Positions 26,614-39,254 of a stretch of DNA of 64,000 bases are shown piece by piece (positions within the stretch are counted from its first letter, which is position 1; each line of letters begins with the position of its first letter). The notes under the pieces were generated by a model, which saw only the letters and a list, made by a program, of their open reading frames with translations, was not told the DNA's origin and made no database searches. The position numbers were made by a program, and so were the translations under genes. Origin of the DNA: Rhynochetos jubatus (taxonomy: Eukaryota > Chordata > Aves > Eurypygiformes > Rhynochetidae); contig CM050651.1 of assembly GCA_027574665.1 (NCBI GenBank), positions 1,861,501-1,925,500 on the forward strand, in the 5' to 3' direction.

Positions 26614-28614
26614 TTCAGATTTGATACAGAAACAAGAAGTGGAAATATTTCTCTCAGATTTTCCCCTTTCTTGGGCTGAAACTGTCAGGTACAGTCTGAT
26701 GTCGTGAATAGGTTTTGGTTAACCTGCACTGTGTGTTCAGGAAATTTATTATATGCCAAACAATAATCAAGGTCTAGCTATTATCTCTTATTTTGGTAAA
26801 TAACAAAATACCTAATTCAGGAACTACTTTTTTTATTATTGAACTGTCATCATGTGAACAAACTAATGAGGCTCCAATGTTTTATCATCGCACACTAGTG
26901 AACAATGAATGAGCATGTACTTTTGTGCCTTTTTTTTTTTTTTTTTTAGGTATGGCTATTTTCCTAAACTTTATCTCAGAATTAACTTCAAGTCTTCCTC
27001 TTGAGAGATCAAATATGATCTCATATGATTAAACAATGAATTGTAAATTCCTGGTTCAATCTGTAAGACTCCACACCTTTAGGAAGGATGCTGCAGAGCA
27101 GGATTGCATAGAGATGTTTCCGTAGCCCAAAGCAGGAGTGAGTTGTGCTGATTTATTGCCTGCAGGTGCAGGCTGTGACACTCTTTTATTTGCCCTGGGA
27201 AATTTAAAACAAACCTAAGCTGATAAAATTGGTGGGAAATTTGGACATTTACAATTAGTTTTACTTCAGTGAGAACACATGCATAGCAGAAAGAAAGACA
27301 GCAACTGTGTAAATTGAATTTTGACTTCACCATTCCTTCCAAAGAATCCGTGTCTGTCAGTGTGATCACATTAAGACAGTAGGACTTTCCTGGATGTAGT
27401 TGTGTGGGTGTAAGACCAAGTGTCTCCTTGCCTCTTTTTAAGTACTACGCAAGGTAGTGTGTTGCTTTTTACCAAAACATTATGGCCTGTCCATAATGGT
27501 GTTTAAAATCTGTACCGTGACCATAGCTGAGCTTCCAGTACCCTCCTGTGTCTGGGAGCTCCTCAAAATGGAATCTTTTTCTCTGGACAGACTGAGAAAC
27601 CATGGTAACAGTGCTATAAAAAAGAGAACCAAAAAAATGAATTACACTATGTTAAGTGTTTTTCAAAATCTAAGCGTCATGTCATCATGCCTACATCGTG
27701 AATCTGCTGTTTGGTCAAACTCAGTGGACAAGTCTCATCTTACACAATGTGCTGTCCTTTATATTTCCTAAATAATGGCATGAGAAAAGTAATGTGTTAT
27801 AACCAAACAAGAAGAAAGGAGTAGAGAAATAGAGGATGGTGGCAAAAGCAAAAAGAATGGGGAAAGAAGTTGTAGTAGAAAAGGCTAAACAAAAAGAGGG
27901 GGATTAGCATGACAATTTGATAAACAGATTGTATTGTTGGTATGTGTTTAAACTGCAGCTGTCTCCGAATCACTGACTGAATACATCAGTATTCTTAGAT
28001 CTGGGACTGCTTGTCAGTGTCAGTAATGGCAGTTGTTTGTTTTGAACCAGAGTAGCGGTTATAGGATCACATAAGCAGCAACAATTGATTTCTAGCATCT
28101 TTTACTTTATTTAATGCCATCTAGATTTGAGGAAAAAGTTGTAAGCTATTGACAACAACATGCATCAGAAAAATAATTACTGTAAAGTTCATTGATAGAG
28201 AAAGTGTCTCTGATGGTTCCCTTCGTGTATTTTCCGTTTTGAAACAATGCAGAAACTTTTTTTTTTTTTTTAATAGTTAGAGGTTTTATTGTATCAACTT
28301 ATTTTTCAGCATAAAGGATTGTTGCCCAGTATTCCTTTATGTGTTTTATCCAAATTCTGCTCTGATCCAGCAATCCTTCAGGACTAGGCTGAGCTCTGTT
28401 CATTTCCTTCTGGATCACATTTTATTCTTCTAGATGTTATAGTGCAGCATCTTCAAAATGGCCAGGAGGTGTTCACAAGGATCCCATCCCTGGGCATCCA
28501 CCTTTTGAAGCAGCTGAGGCTACCTTCTAAATTGTAATGTGGCATGTTGAAAAGTTGATTTTTCTCTGCAGTGAATCACAGTAATATGTAAAATATAGAA
28601 ATTAAGCTGCTTTC

Positions 28615-28637
28615 TTTTTTTTTTTTTTTTTTTTTTT
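28615..28637. repeat. Poly-T run of 23 bases
   Basis: Twenty-three T residues in the large intron. The sequence to its right has no reversed poly(A) signal close by and no recognisable gene or retroelement, so it is not read as the tail of a minus-strand retrocopy. Confidence 0.75.
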
Positions 28638-31600
28638 GAAGGCCAGCAGGCAGTATTCAGTTTAAAATCTTTGAAAGGGCTGAAAACACATTAGCAAAGC
28701 TGCTGCTTAGAAGTTCTGGATTGTGATAGTCTTAAGTAAAAAGAACAGGTAAGTAAGCAAAATTGTGCGAGATTGAGAACTGTTAGCAGTACCTTCTATT
28801 TGCAGAAACGTTTGTGCTGCTATTGTTGGATGGGATTAAAGAGAAACATCTGACTTTTGCCGTTTTCCTGTGTCAGCACTGGAGTTTGACAGGAAAAACC
28901 CAGCAGGCCCAGAAACTGCTTGCTTGAGTCTTGCTTGCGAAAAAGGAAAATCCCCCCCTGAGTGCATGTGCTGTAAGACGTGAATTCAGACTGAAGGAAA
29001 TGCTAGCACATGGGATCCTCATGCTGATAGAAAGCTGCCTATCTATTCTACCTGAAGCACTGTTTTAGGGCAATTTAGCATTTCCTGTATCATTAATAGC
29101 TGGAGCTGGAAAAATTTTAACAGGAGAAGCATATATCCCAAGGTGTTAAAATGCTTCTCCTCCAAAAACCTTGCACAGAGACATCAGTGTGACTGATAAT
29201 CAAAAGCCCGTGTGTGCCCTCATATGTGTGCTTGACTTTATAAGGACTCTTGAGAGGCTTCCTCTCTCGCACCATTTATATTGTCTCTGCTCCACTGCTT
29301 AGAGGTTCAAACAATTTATCATCTGAATTTAAAAACAACAGAAAATACCTGCTGTTTTGCCTTTGTCTCATTTGATGGGCATGCAGCATTATCCCAAGAG
29401 GAGTTTAAGACGATAAAACACCAAGCAAGATAGAAGGCAGACTGAAATGGTTATATGGTCGTTAAACTTACAGCACCCTTGGCTGTTACGATGTATTTGT
29501 GCGATGTTGTAAGCTTCAAATGAACAATTTGAAAGTAAATGAATAAAAACAGTACTATAGGTTAGAGGGGTGTTCGTTACCCCAGATGTTACGGATTTAG
29601 AAGCTTTCACTGTTCCTCTTAAAATTGTGTGTTCGTGCATGAAATAAAAACTTGCTTGGATACTTTGGGAGTCTTCTTCCTTCCCTTTGGTGTGAGTTCA
29701 GAGCTGTTAGAGTATGGTTTGTGATGGAGAGACCATCCAAAACTATGGCTATAGCTTCACACCATAATAGGGTCAGATATCGGTCTCTTCTGGTTGTGCA
29801 GAGTGTCAGTCAGGCCAAAAAGTCCAGCTGACACGGCACCAGCTGGATTCTTGCTGTTTGCAATAAAACTTGTACAGGTTTTGATAACGCAGGGGAAGCA
29901 GTGTGACAGCTGGGTTGTAGGGCCTCGCTTTGTTTAACTAGATACATTAGTCACTGCAGAGAATACTTAAAGATGTGTTAGAAGACATTGTCAGTGCAGT
30001 GCTTTGAAAAGTGTTAGTACAGCTTAGCGAGGCGTCTGACCGTGATCAAATATTCCACTTAAATTAAAAGCGTGTTTAGGTATTCCGCTCAGCCTCTTCT
30101 TAGGTACCTAATAATGGAGTTGGATCCTCTTGCTTTATTTTGAGGATGTCTTATTGAATCATGCAGAGAATGATGTGACTGATTGTGGAACAGACTTCCC
30201 TGTGCATCAGCTGTTCATTGTGGTTTTCCAGGAGGAAGATAGGATGTTTTATGTTGAAAGACACTGATCATTCTTTTCAGCATATCAAAGAACAAGTGAA
30301 CTGTAGGCTTTTCTACTGAGAAAAAAAAAAAAAAAAGAACAAATGGCTTTTATCAGGTGGCTTTTATCTGTATTTCCATCATTACATCTGCATAAATCTC
30401 AGTGATGCTAATGGGACTTGCAGCAACATAGATAAAAGACAGTCACACTGTCAAGGAGATACACGGAGCAAAACAGAACAAGGCACACCACAGAAGTAGG
30501 AGTGTTCGTCCCTGTAGGCCCAACCTGCAGGCATGTAACTCAGCCTGCTTAGAGTGAACTACTGGCATGCAAAGCTGAGGCTCTGGAGAACAAAACACCT
30601 GACAGTGGCGAATGCAGCAGCTGTGCAGACTTACTGAACACTGAACTTTATTGCTGCCTAGATGGATCTTTTCAGAGAAAAAAGAATTTTATCTCTGCAT
30701 TCACTCTGCCACAGGCACACACGTGAAGTCCGTGCTGGAAGACACCCAGAAGGACAGTCCAAAAGCATGTGGTGCTATAACTGGGAAGGCATAGATGGGA
30801 ATAGGAGGGTTGAGCTCCCAGTTTTGGGCATCATGGGGGTAAGCTAAAACCAGCAGGCTCACCTTGAGGAGCAGAAAACGGGTAAGGGGATAGTGCAAAA
30901 GGGTCGAAGGGACAAACTTGTGGGATCTGTAGAGATTAAGAAAGGAAAAGGAAAAACAGCAGGCAGTGTGGTTTTAAAAGTATATAGAAATACTTGATAA
31001 AGGAGAAAATTGGCAAAGGGCAATAGAGTTAGTCCTCTCGCAACTGATCACAAATGGTTAACGTTATCACTGTGAGCAGAAGAGGAAGGAAGTTCTGAGA
31101 GTGGACCCTAGGACAAAGGCATTAGGTGGAGTGATCTGTTACAGAACACAGAATTATTTATTTCAGTGTAAGCCACGGTGTTGACAAAGTCAGCATAACA
31201 TACAGTTAGCTTCGTTCCTTGATAGGTTCTGAGAGGATTTTGTCTAAAACACTGTTTGGGTTCTGTCCAAGTTCTACCCATGGACACTTGAAAACTGTAG
31301 GCCAAAAGCAGCAGACACACTGACACCAGTAATTGCTTTGACCTAGATTTAAATATTAGGGATTTTATTTTTTATCTTCTATTTTTAAAACAGTATGGGT
31401 TGTCCTCTTTATTAGTGTAACATAGAGATTGAATGTTCAAAGCAAAGAAAGAAATGAAGACCTACTTATGGAAGGCTTTTTTAAAAGGAAAATTGTGCCA
31501 GGAATGGTTTTCATCAGGTCCTTTCCTAGGATCCCACCTGTAAATACAATTCTTGCACCTCTCTTGCTCTCCAAGCTCAAGAAGCTCAACATTGCCTTTT

Positions 31601-32738
31601 AACACGCAAGTCAGGAAGGCAGGCTTTCTGTAAGGTGAAGTTACTGCTGCTTTCTTTACCTGGGCTGTGTGATAGTACCTTTACTGTCCTACAGCCTCTT
31701 CATGGTCTGCCAGCATTTTCTTTCTTGAAAAACCAGCATACCTGGGACATGTGTTTCTGAAAAAGCACTGTGTTGTCATCCAATATATTTGGATATTCTG
31801 AAGCCCACAGAAATAAGTTATCTTTTCATCCCAGAATATTCATAGTAAATAGAAAAATAAAAAATCTTATCAGTCCTTACTTCCCAAAGAAAGTCCATAA
31901 ACAGGACTCCTGAGGGTACTGCAAATAACATTCAGAGGGATTGAAAAGGTATTGTTGGAGTATGCATAATTCTACATGTAGAGAAGCTACCAAGACTGCA
32001 GTAGAAAAGATTGGCAGTGGTTTGAAAATGTCCCTGCTGCTCCAGTAGAAGCTTGACTGTGCAACATAGGGTGATTCAGTAGAACTTCGCTGTAAGCAGA
32101 TTATTTCCTAGCTGAGTTGGCTGGACAAGGTACAAGGTAACTTTCTTACAGGAATGAATGTGTGAGACTTTAAATAAAAAGAACTGCTGTTGACTTCAAA
32201 ACTGAGTCATCTGCATGGATGAGTTTTTGAAGGAGTCAATTTACCATAATTTAAAAGTATTTAGAATAGTTAATCCTTTCAAAAAAGAGCATGTGCCCTT
32301 TCTTTTTCCACCTATATATTTCCTAATTGATAGTGAAACAGGACTGAAAAGCCTGTGAAACACCACGGAGACGATTTTGTCAGTATTGCGTTGTGACATA
32401 TTCGTGATCCTTTTTCTTTGCTTCCTTAACGTTTATTTTAACTTCCTTATTTCATTCCTGTTGTGTGTGTGTGTTCATTTTAGTGATAGTGTCATTCATG
32501 TCATAAATTATTTAACGTTAACTTGTGAATACTGCTCCGTAGCACTTAGCAGGCTTAATAGCATATTAGCCACCTAGTCATCGTGCTTCCCGTGTCAGCT
32601 GTAGAACACAAGTATATTGGAAGTACTTAGCATAAATTGATTTCATCTTACATAGTTTCACCTTGTCAAAATACCTACATGTTGGCTTTCTTTGCTGTTT
32701 AAATACTGTTCTATTTGTTCCTAACTTCCCCTGTTTAA

Positions 32739-32744
32739 CAGCAG
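32739..32744 (+). promoter_or_regulatory. INPP4B: NAGNAG-type tandem splice acceptor (ACAGCAG)
   Basis: Two AG acceptors lie three bases apart. After the upstream AG phase, use of the first gives Ser-Arg-Gln-Thr and use of the second gives Arg-Gln-Thr. Both keep the frame. The first is the nearer to the pyrimidine tract; which is used cannot be told from sequence alone. Confidence 0.6.
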
Positions 32745-32916
32745 ACAAACCCAGGGAGCACTGAATGAATCGGATGATCCCGAAACAGGCTGTCTAACTG
32801 ATAACAAGCCAACTTCTCGACACTTCTATCCTGTCGCCTTGCTGCTTGTCAGCTCACACTTGCTGGTTGTGTGGCTTATTTTAAGTCTTGCTTTGCTATT
32901 AGCCAAATATCAATAA
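32742..32916 (+). CDS. INPP4B: INPP4B alternative terminal exon: beta-type membrane-spanning C-terminus
   Basis: The acceptor is a pyrimidine-rich tract ending TTTAACAG at 32741. Joined to the AG phase of the 5774-5928 exon, the frame stays open for about 57 codons and stops at 32914-32916. The tail begins [12 protein letters not shown], passes a polar linker, then a strongly hydrophobic run of 27 residues (codons 32824-32904; [12 protein letters not shown] and [10 protein letters not shown] within it), and ends in KYQ. This is a tail-anchor-like single membrane segment at the extreme C-terminus. Mammalian type I and type II 4-phosphatases are known to have alternatively spliced beta forms with hydrophobic C-termini, and I assign this exon to that form. 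It replaces the alpha tail encoded 1.2 kb downstream. The acceptor has two adjacent CAG sites (32739-32741 and 32742-32744), so one residue (Ser) may be included or skipped. The reading frame and context are seen; expression in this species is inferred. Confidence 0.85.
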
Positions 32917-32917
32917 A
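32912..32917 (+). promoter_or_regulatory. INPP4B: AATAAA overlapping the beta stop codon
   Basis: The last codons CAA TAA followed by A make a perfect AATAAA. Cleavage 10-30 bases downstream would leave almost no 3' UTR. A T-rich stretch follows (ACTTGTGTTCCTTTCTTTTC), so usable downstream elements exist, but the coincidence may be meaningless. Confidence 0.35.
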
Positions 32918-34154
32918 CTTCACTTGTGTTCCTTTCTTTTCTACAAACTAACTTTAGAAAAAGGAATTATGCTGTCATATTTCTACAGTTTCAGACCCGA
33001 AGGATTCGTCTTTAAGATACAACTGTCTGAAATGTACTGTGTTTTCATTATTTTTTTCTGAACTCTAAGAAGTATACTATGCATTGAGTGAATTGATTTG
33101 CTCTTTCTGTTCATGGTAAAGCTTTCCCACTGTAATTAGCTCGAAGAAAGCCCACTTACAATGCTGTCACTGTATACAAGGTGTGGAATCCTGAATGCTT
33201 GAACCCCTCTTTCCAGAGTAATTAGTCTGAAAAAAAAAAAATATTAAAAATGCATTTGCACAACACAAACTAACCCCTAGACAAATATTACAGGGCAGTG
33301 GTTTGTGAGTTAAGTAACTTTCATTGTGTTATTTTCATTGTTACTAGCTGATGGAATCTTTTTTGTTTAACAAATGATAATTACTTTGCTACAACTAACC
33401 TTTTTCTGTCGAGTAACTAAATGGAATAGAGTAAGTTCTGTTTTGTAATGAGGTTAACCTGTTTGTAATTGTTGCTTTAGTTGCTTTTGTTTTCGAGACA
33501 CTTTTATATTCTTTTTAACAAAGTCCTGTTTATGTCTTGATGCACCACTTTGGCACTTGTGATTTTTGTACTGTATGTGAACAAACATCCTTCCTTTATA
33601 AAGCAGAGAGTTGGATTGGGCTGTTTGAAAAGCCATTCTCGCTTTCTTTTTTTCATTGCAAAGCTGAACATACAGGAAATGAAGCAGACATGAAGCTTTC
33701 CTTCACAAAACTCTAGGGCCAGACTTTATGAATCGCCTTATTCCTAGAATACGCATTTTTAGGGCAACATGTATTCTCACATATATAGCAAACAATTTGA
33801 AAAAAAGTACAAGAAGGTTTAAAAGGCAAATATATTTCTGAAATTAGAACAAAATGTATCATTAAAGTATTTAATTTTTTTTACTAAACTTTAAACCTCA
33901 AGGGCAAATATACTGGGGGGAGAGGAGGAGGGGAAGGGTAAATCTTATCACCTATTTCTGAGGGCAATAACTGTACTGAGCCTGGCCTTGGATTTAATTC
34001 TGTAAGATGTATCATCACTTGTGGAAAACAAAAATGTAGAGTTGAATCTTTGTTATTTTTACTTCAACTGTTGCTGAAACTCTGCAATGAACAAATAAAG
34101 CATATTTATTTATTCTGTGTTTCATGAAGTTGTACTTTTTCCCCCTTTCACTAG
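32917..34154 (+). other. INPP4B: Segment between beta and alpha terminal exons (beta 3' UTR / alpha intron end)
   Basis: Non-coding, AT-rich, 1.24 kb. For beta transcripts it would be 3' UTR; for alpha transcripts it is the end of the intron. It contains ATTAAA at 33243-33248 and AATAAA at 34094-34099, the latter followed by TCTGTGTTTC, a reasonable poly(A) site layout. The alpha acceptor (pyrimidine tract and CACTAG) lies only about 55 bases past that signal. Confidence 0.65.
34094..34099 (+). terminator. INPP4B: Candidate poly(A) signal for the beta transcript
   Basis: AATAAA with UGUA elements about 80-95 bases upstream and a U/G-rich element (TCTGTGTTTC) about 20 bases downstream, all just before the alpha exon acceptor. 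Choosing it would end the transcript with the beta tail; skipping it would allow the alpha exon. Functional use is inferred. Confidence 0.45.
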
Positions 34155-34287
34155 AGAAGGATGCCGCATAGAGAATGTACTGAAGAATGTCAAATGCAGA
34201 AAGTATGCATTCAACATGATACAGCTGATGGCTTTCCCAAAGTACTACAGACCTCCAGAAGGGACATATGGAAAAGCTGACACCTAA
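34155..34287 (+). CDS. INPP4B: INPP4B terminal exon: canonical alpha (soluble) C-terminus
   Basis: Acceptor: pyrimidine-rich CCCCCTTTCACTAG ending at 34154. The first base A completes the AG of the active-site exon to AGA (Arg). The frame then reads [31 protein letters not shown] and [12 protein letters not shown], with TAA at 34285-34287. This adds 43 residues after the Arg. The PPEGTYGK ending is the conserved C-terminus of 4-phosphatases; CRIENVLKN and the KADT ending fit INPP4B, whereas INPP4A ends KVET. The tail is hydrophilic, giving the cytosolic enzyme. Nothing is broken. An antisense open frame covering this exon is a shadow. Confidence 0.96.
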
Positions 34288-35740
34288 GTTTAACAAAAGT
34301 GTAATCAGGAACATACATCATGCTAATTAGTGAAGATAAAAATCGCTGTTTATGTCTTACTAATTGGGAATGTGTAACCAGTTGAGGTGTTATTTTTATC
34401 AGGTTTTATCATTTTTCATTAAAATAACTCCAGTTAGTCATTACAAAATACCATGAAAAAGTAACGGACTGTCTGTTCTCAAAACTGAACATATTCAACT
34501 TTTCTTTGTGAAGTTGAATCTTAGTATGACTCATAAACCAACTGGAATTAGGTTTTTGGGTTGTTTGATCAAAGATTAAAAAGGGAAATGTGGTTTGCTA
34601 TAAGAACTGAGGTTAACCATCTGGAAGGTGGCATTCTGACTCCGAACCAAAACATGAGATTTGATTTAAGGGCTCTCTTACTGCTGGAAATTGTGTTTTC
34701 TGGAACCAGCATAGCACCGAGGTCTTGGTCACTAATGATTCGCGTTATCCTTCGCATAAATGTTTATGGAAGATGCTAATGCTAATGCCTGGGCTAAATA
34801 TAATTTTGGTAATTACATTTAGCTTCTTTACATAAGCATGATAACTTCATAATACATTTTTAGTAATTAGAGCCTGCAATTTCAGTAACTCCATTCTGAT
34901 TCCTTGCAGTTCGTTTGGATATATCAGTCTTGGCTTTCTGTACCACAGCCATATACCACTAATTTCACTTTCACTTAAATCACATTGAAATCAGGGATTA
35001 ATTCTTCAAGGTGACCTGAATTTGACCTGTCATGTTCCCATTTACTGTAAACCCTTAAAACAAAATTTTTCTTTAGTGATAGGGGAAATGAGTTGTATAT
35101 ACAGGAGTTAGGCTATAAAAACATTCATGATTTTACAGAGCCTAGGATAAATGCTATGAGTAACCTGCTGTATTAGGACTAGTTAACTACAGCAGCTGAT
35201 TTATATCATTTGTAATGCTGCATGTAGAGACTCTAGGATGAAGAATTATCAGCTTTAAAAATGAATGTTAATGCTTCTGCCAGCTTGTGTTAGTCCTGAA
35301 ATCTGACTTGCAAAGAACAGTTGTGTTTCTAATTGTATTATTTATTGTCGCCTTCTGCCTCCCAGAGAGAAATACCCCAAGTCCTCACTGGTTACTGACC
35401 TTTTTGTAATGCATTCATTTTTAGAAAAAATATCTAGAGCAGATGTGTGAGAATTTTATCCTAATGAAACGGCATTGGGAATTCGAGTGTCTGTAGGAAG
35501 TTGTAATTGCCATGGATAAAGAAGTTAATGTTTGCTTGCTGCTATGGTAGTCAAAGAAATCTTGATGCATCATGAGCTAAGATTTGTTCTTTTTAATCCC
35601 TTAATGCCCATTGCCAGATATAAATTTGTAACTATGTTGTAACTGTTGTAAATCTGTAACTGTACTAGTAGAAATACATATTTAAGAGCCTGATTTGGCA
35701 AATTCTAATTGGATATTACATGGGAACAATCTATTGTGGG

Positions 35741-35746
35741 AATAAA
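35741..35746 (+). terminator. INPP4B: Candidate proximal poly(A) signal of INPP4B alpha
   Basis: AATAAA preceded within about 70-105 bases by a run of TGTA motifs (TTGTAACTATGTTGTAACTG and following), the binding element of cleavage factor I. It would give a 3' UTR of about 1.5 kb. The downstream GU-rich element is weak. Confidence 0.4.
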
Positions 35747-38700
35747 ATTACTCTCAACTTCTAGATTTTCAAGATCAGGCTTTGGGGCTTGTAGGAGAAG
35801 ATCAGGAAGAGATCCTTGTTCCAGTCTTCATTGACTTCAGTGAAGCCAGGAGTTCACCTATACAATATATTTGCCTAATTAATTAGAACTTTCTTTGAGG
35901 TAAAGTAGGTCATTTAAATAGTGTTTTGGTGCATTTGTTGTTTATTTCTGTTTATCTAGTGTGTGATCATGAATTACTTCTTTGTTCTTCTGTATTGTAT
36001 TACTTCAGCAGGAGATGGCAGAAGAACTGGCATTGCATCATAGATAAGCTGAGGCAGATGAGAGTGTAATGCTGTGATTTATTTTTTTTCCTCTTTGTAC
36101 CAGTGGGTGCTATTCATTGGGTGTGTAGACATGTGCATAAATTTGTGCTTGGGTCTTTAACACAGCCGATCTGTACAAAACTTTTTCATGGATTTATGAA
36201 ATGTAAATCTTCCTGGATAAGTAATGTTTTGTACTGTCAGCCTGCCGCACTGGTCCTTACTATCTGCCATGTTTATTATTAGCTTAAAAAACACCTGCAC
36301 GTACAGTTTAGTTTAGTTTCCTCATACACCTCTGAAATAACCCCACAGATGTACAATAGAGAACATTGGCCTTCCTACAGTTATTTTGAACCAACCTGTA
36401 AAAGTTTCTGTGGGGACGGTAGTCACTGGTGAGTACTATAGTTTCTTATAGTTCTTTATCTTAGTCCCATAGGCATTTTGTCAAGTTCAAAATATGAAAT
36501 TCTAAAGATTTTCTTCTTATCAGGAAAACAGTCTTTCAAGATCTTGCCTCAGCATTTTAATCCCACTTGGGTTCTAAATTGCCACTGTGACTATCATGTT
36601 GCCTTTGTATATGTTTTCCACGTTGAGGACACGTTTTTTGATGGGAAAAAAACAAAGGCATAGGATTACTGTCCTTTTTGTTTTAACAGCCATCTCCATT
36701 ATGTTCTTGTGAAATTCTCTGTTATTTGTTAAAGATAATAAGGGAAAAAAACAACAAACCTGACATCAGTGTGCTGTTGTGAAACTTAATTGGGCTTGGG
36801 CCATTACAGAGTAGTAGGCTGGGTTTTGTGCTAAATAAGGCTGAACTTTGAACTTTTATAAGCCAGTTTTCTGATTGGAGCATCTTTTCTGGTTTGCTTT
36901 TTACGAAGAAACAAAAGGGGGGTTGCTGCAGGCTGATAGATTACTTGCAGGACATATCCTCTTTGTAGAAGCTGCTTCAAGCCCTGTGCATTGTTTGAAT
37001 GCCTAACAGAGAAGTTAAATCATCCCTGAAGCCGTGCACATATCTTTTGTAGTTCACTGTGAATATCAGGGGAGTAAAAGTAAGCAAATTAATTTTTATG
37101 AGCAAGCTACACCATTTGTTTTGCGAAGTGTTAAGGGAAACATCTTGATCTTGGTGGTGGATTCACAGGAACTGTTCCATATCTGCTCTCTTGAAACGTT
37201 TGTAAGTTATAAAATAATCTGCTTTGAGGGGAGGGCAGTTCTCTGGGGCTAGAAGATGAACATTCACAAATATATCTGGCATCTAAAGCCAAATCTGTCT
37301 TACTCATGGAAGATACTGTTTGTAGAAATAAGGTCATCAGGATCTGTCTCAAAGAATCCTGAAATAAGGGCTTCTAGCTTTGAATATTTGTACAGTGCGC
37401 TACACGCTCGTGTGGGGTTTTTCTACCGCAGAGCAGTGTCTAAATAGAGACCTAGTATAAAATGTCTAAAAACATAAGGGAAGGAAAGTTAAAGTGATTT
37501 TTTTTTTCTCAGAGATGATTGTGATACTGTTATAATACAGAGCATGTATAAGCCTGACATTGTTAAGCAGGCAGGTCTTTTATTCTGAAGTCTTTTGGGA
37601 ATTTAAAATACGTTCTTGTTAATATTTATACTTTGTCTTTTATGGAGCAATTAGGAAACAAATTTTTAATTATGTTATCTGATTTTTGCCTATGTGAAGT
37701 GGTGTATTTTGGGGGAAAACTGGCAATGTGTGTGTTATAAAGAACGCGTAATTTAGGAGGACAGCTGAAACAAAATATTAACTGAGAAAAAGCCTTAATG
37801 AAGTCCTTTGCAATGTTAATTTTTGTACTGTCTGAATTTTGGCATTATGTAACTGAAATAAGGAAATCAGCAAACACTTCCTGTGTCTAAATCAATCAGT
37901 CCTGATGAAAATGGACTTATTGGCAGTGAAATAAAATGTAATGGTATTCTAATTCATCACTAGTAATTTAGGTGTAAAGAAATGCAATGTATAATTTTGA
38001 AGCCCACTGTATAATATGCCTATTATGAGCTTCAGAAAATAAGCTTATTTTTATTTTTAGTTTAAACACAAGTTCCAGGAAATCCTAAGGTCCATTTAGA
38101 AAAATAAGAAAATGCACTGAACATCACAGTGTATTAAAGGACGAAATTGCATTAGAAACTATGCAGTAAAATTATTTCCGTGAATTAATGTATATAATCA
38201 GTTAGCAGTCTTAACCATATGCTGTGTCAGTTGGCTGTGTTGTAAACTTGAAACCATGATACCTATATTTATGCTTTTTTTATTGTAAAGAAGTGTGCTG
38301 TACAGGCAGTGCCATGAGACATGAATCTGCATCTTGCTTTTCACTTATTTGCAGCTTAAAAGCAGATGTTTAAAATCAAAGTGCTTTAAAATAATTTACT
38401 GTTCTTCAAAACACAAACTTACCTTGTAAAGTGCATGTAAAATAAAAATCATACAAATGCTTTTTCAAAGCAAAACAAAAAAAAGAAGGCAATTCCCAGG
38501 CTTCAGTCTAAAGAACATTGGTTTTTTCCTTAGTCACGCAACACATCGCCTGTTGTGTTGCCAGAGCATTCAGCTTACACTCTGCAGCACTCAAACGTTT
38601 ATTACCTCATTCTCTCATGCATCTACTGAATAAATAATATAACAATGAACTTCAGCATGATACTCATGATCCAAGATTAAAAACTTGCATTTGCTTGAAT

Positions 38701-39248
38701 ACATATGAAACTTAATTCTTCAGAATAAAAATAGAAGACACTTTTGTGAACCAGTGTATTCCATAGAGCTGAAACATAAGGCATGGGGTTTGCGTGCTGA
38801 CAGGGCAAAGTCTGACTGTGATAATAGAGCACTCTGGATCTGTGGAGCTTGCGGTGGTGAGAGTTGGACCGTATTGCTCTTACTTAGATCTCTAACTGTT
38901 GGCAGTGGTGTTGCGTACTCTTTCCATGCATGCTAAGTACTTTAAAAGTTTTCAGCACTTTTGTTTATGAATGGTCTGACTTAAAAATTTCTAAAATCCC
39001 CAATTATTTGGTACTCGTTTTCACTTTGTGTAGCTGTTCCTTGTAATGTTCCTGTCTCTCACTCTGGAGCACATGGGGCTGTGTATCAGTAAGATAAACA
39101 GGACTTTCGTCCATAGGGTGTGTTTGTTCAGAGAAATTAAGCACAACTATAGCACAGTTCAACTCTTTATATTTCAGGAGTTAGCATTTTTGTTTCACTG
39201 CTGTCTGTAAGCCATGTCCATTGTACACTGTGTGTATATTTTTATTTA

Positions 39249-39254
39249 AATAAA
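39249..39254 (+). terminator. INPP4B: Candidate distal poly(A) signal of INPP4B alpha
   Basis: AATAAA with TGTACACTGTGTGTATAT about 20-35 bases upstream and a T/G-rich stretch (GTTTATTTTTTATG, then TTTTGTGTTTGC) just downstream. This is the most complete poly(A) context after the stop codon. Confidence 0.6.

Larger units (their letters stand above)
5929..32741 (+). other. INPP4B: Giant INPP4B intron before the alternative terminal exons
   Basis: About 26.8 kb to the beta exon, or 28.2 kb to the alpha exon. It contains one clear CR1 LINE (26234-26613), a G22 tract (8434-8455), poly-T runs (about 26930-26948 and 28615-28637), AT microsatellites and a 10-base tandem array. I saw no other exon, tRNA or recognised non-coding RNA. 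Two AT-rich patches (about 21120-21320 and 21720-21840) look like possible conserved non-coding sequence, but this cannot be shown from one genome. Confidence 0.85.

Noticed and set aside
28600-28700. Poly-T run as the tail of a minus-strand processed pseudogene
   Set aside because: No reversed poly(A) signal or gene-like sequence follows the run.
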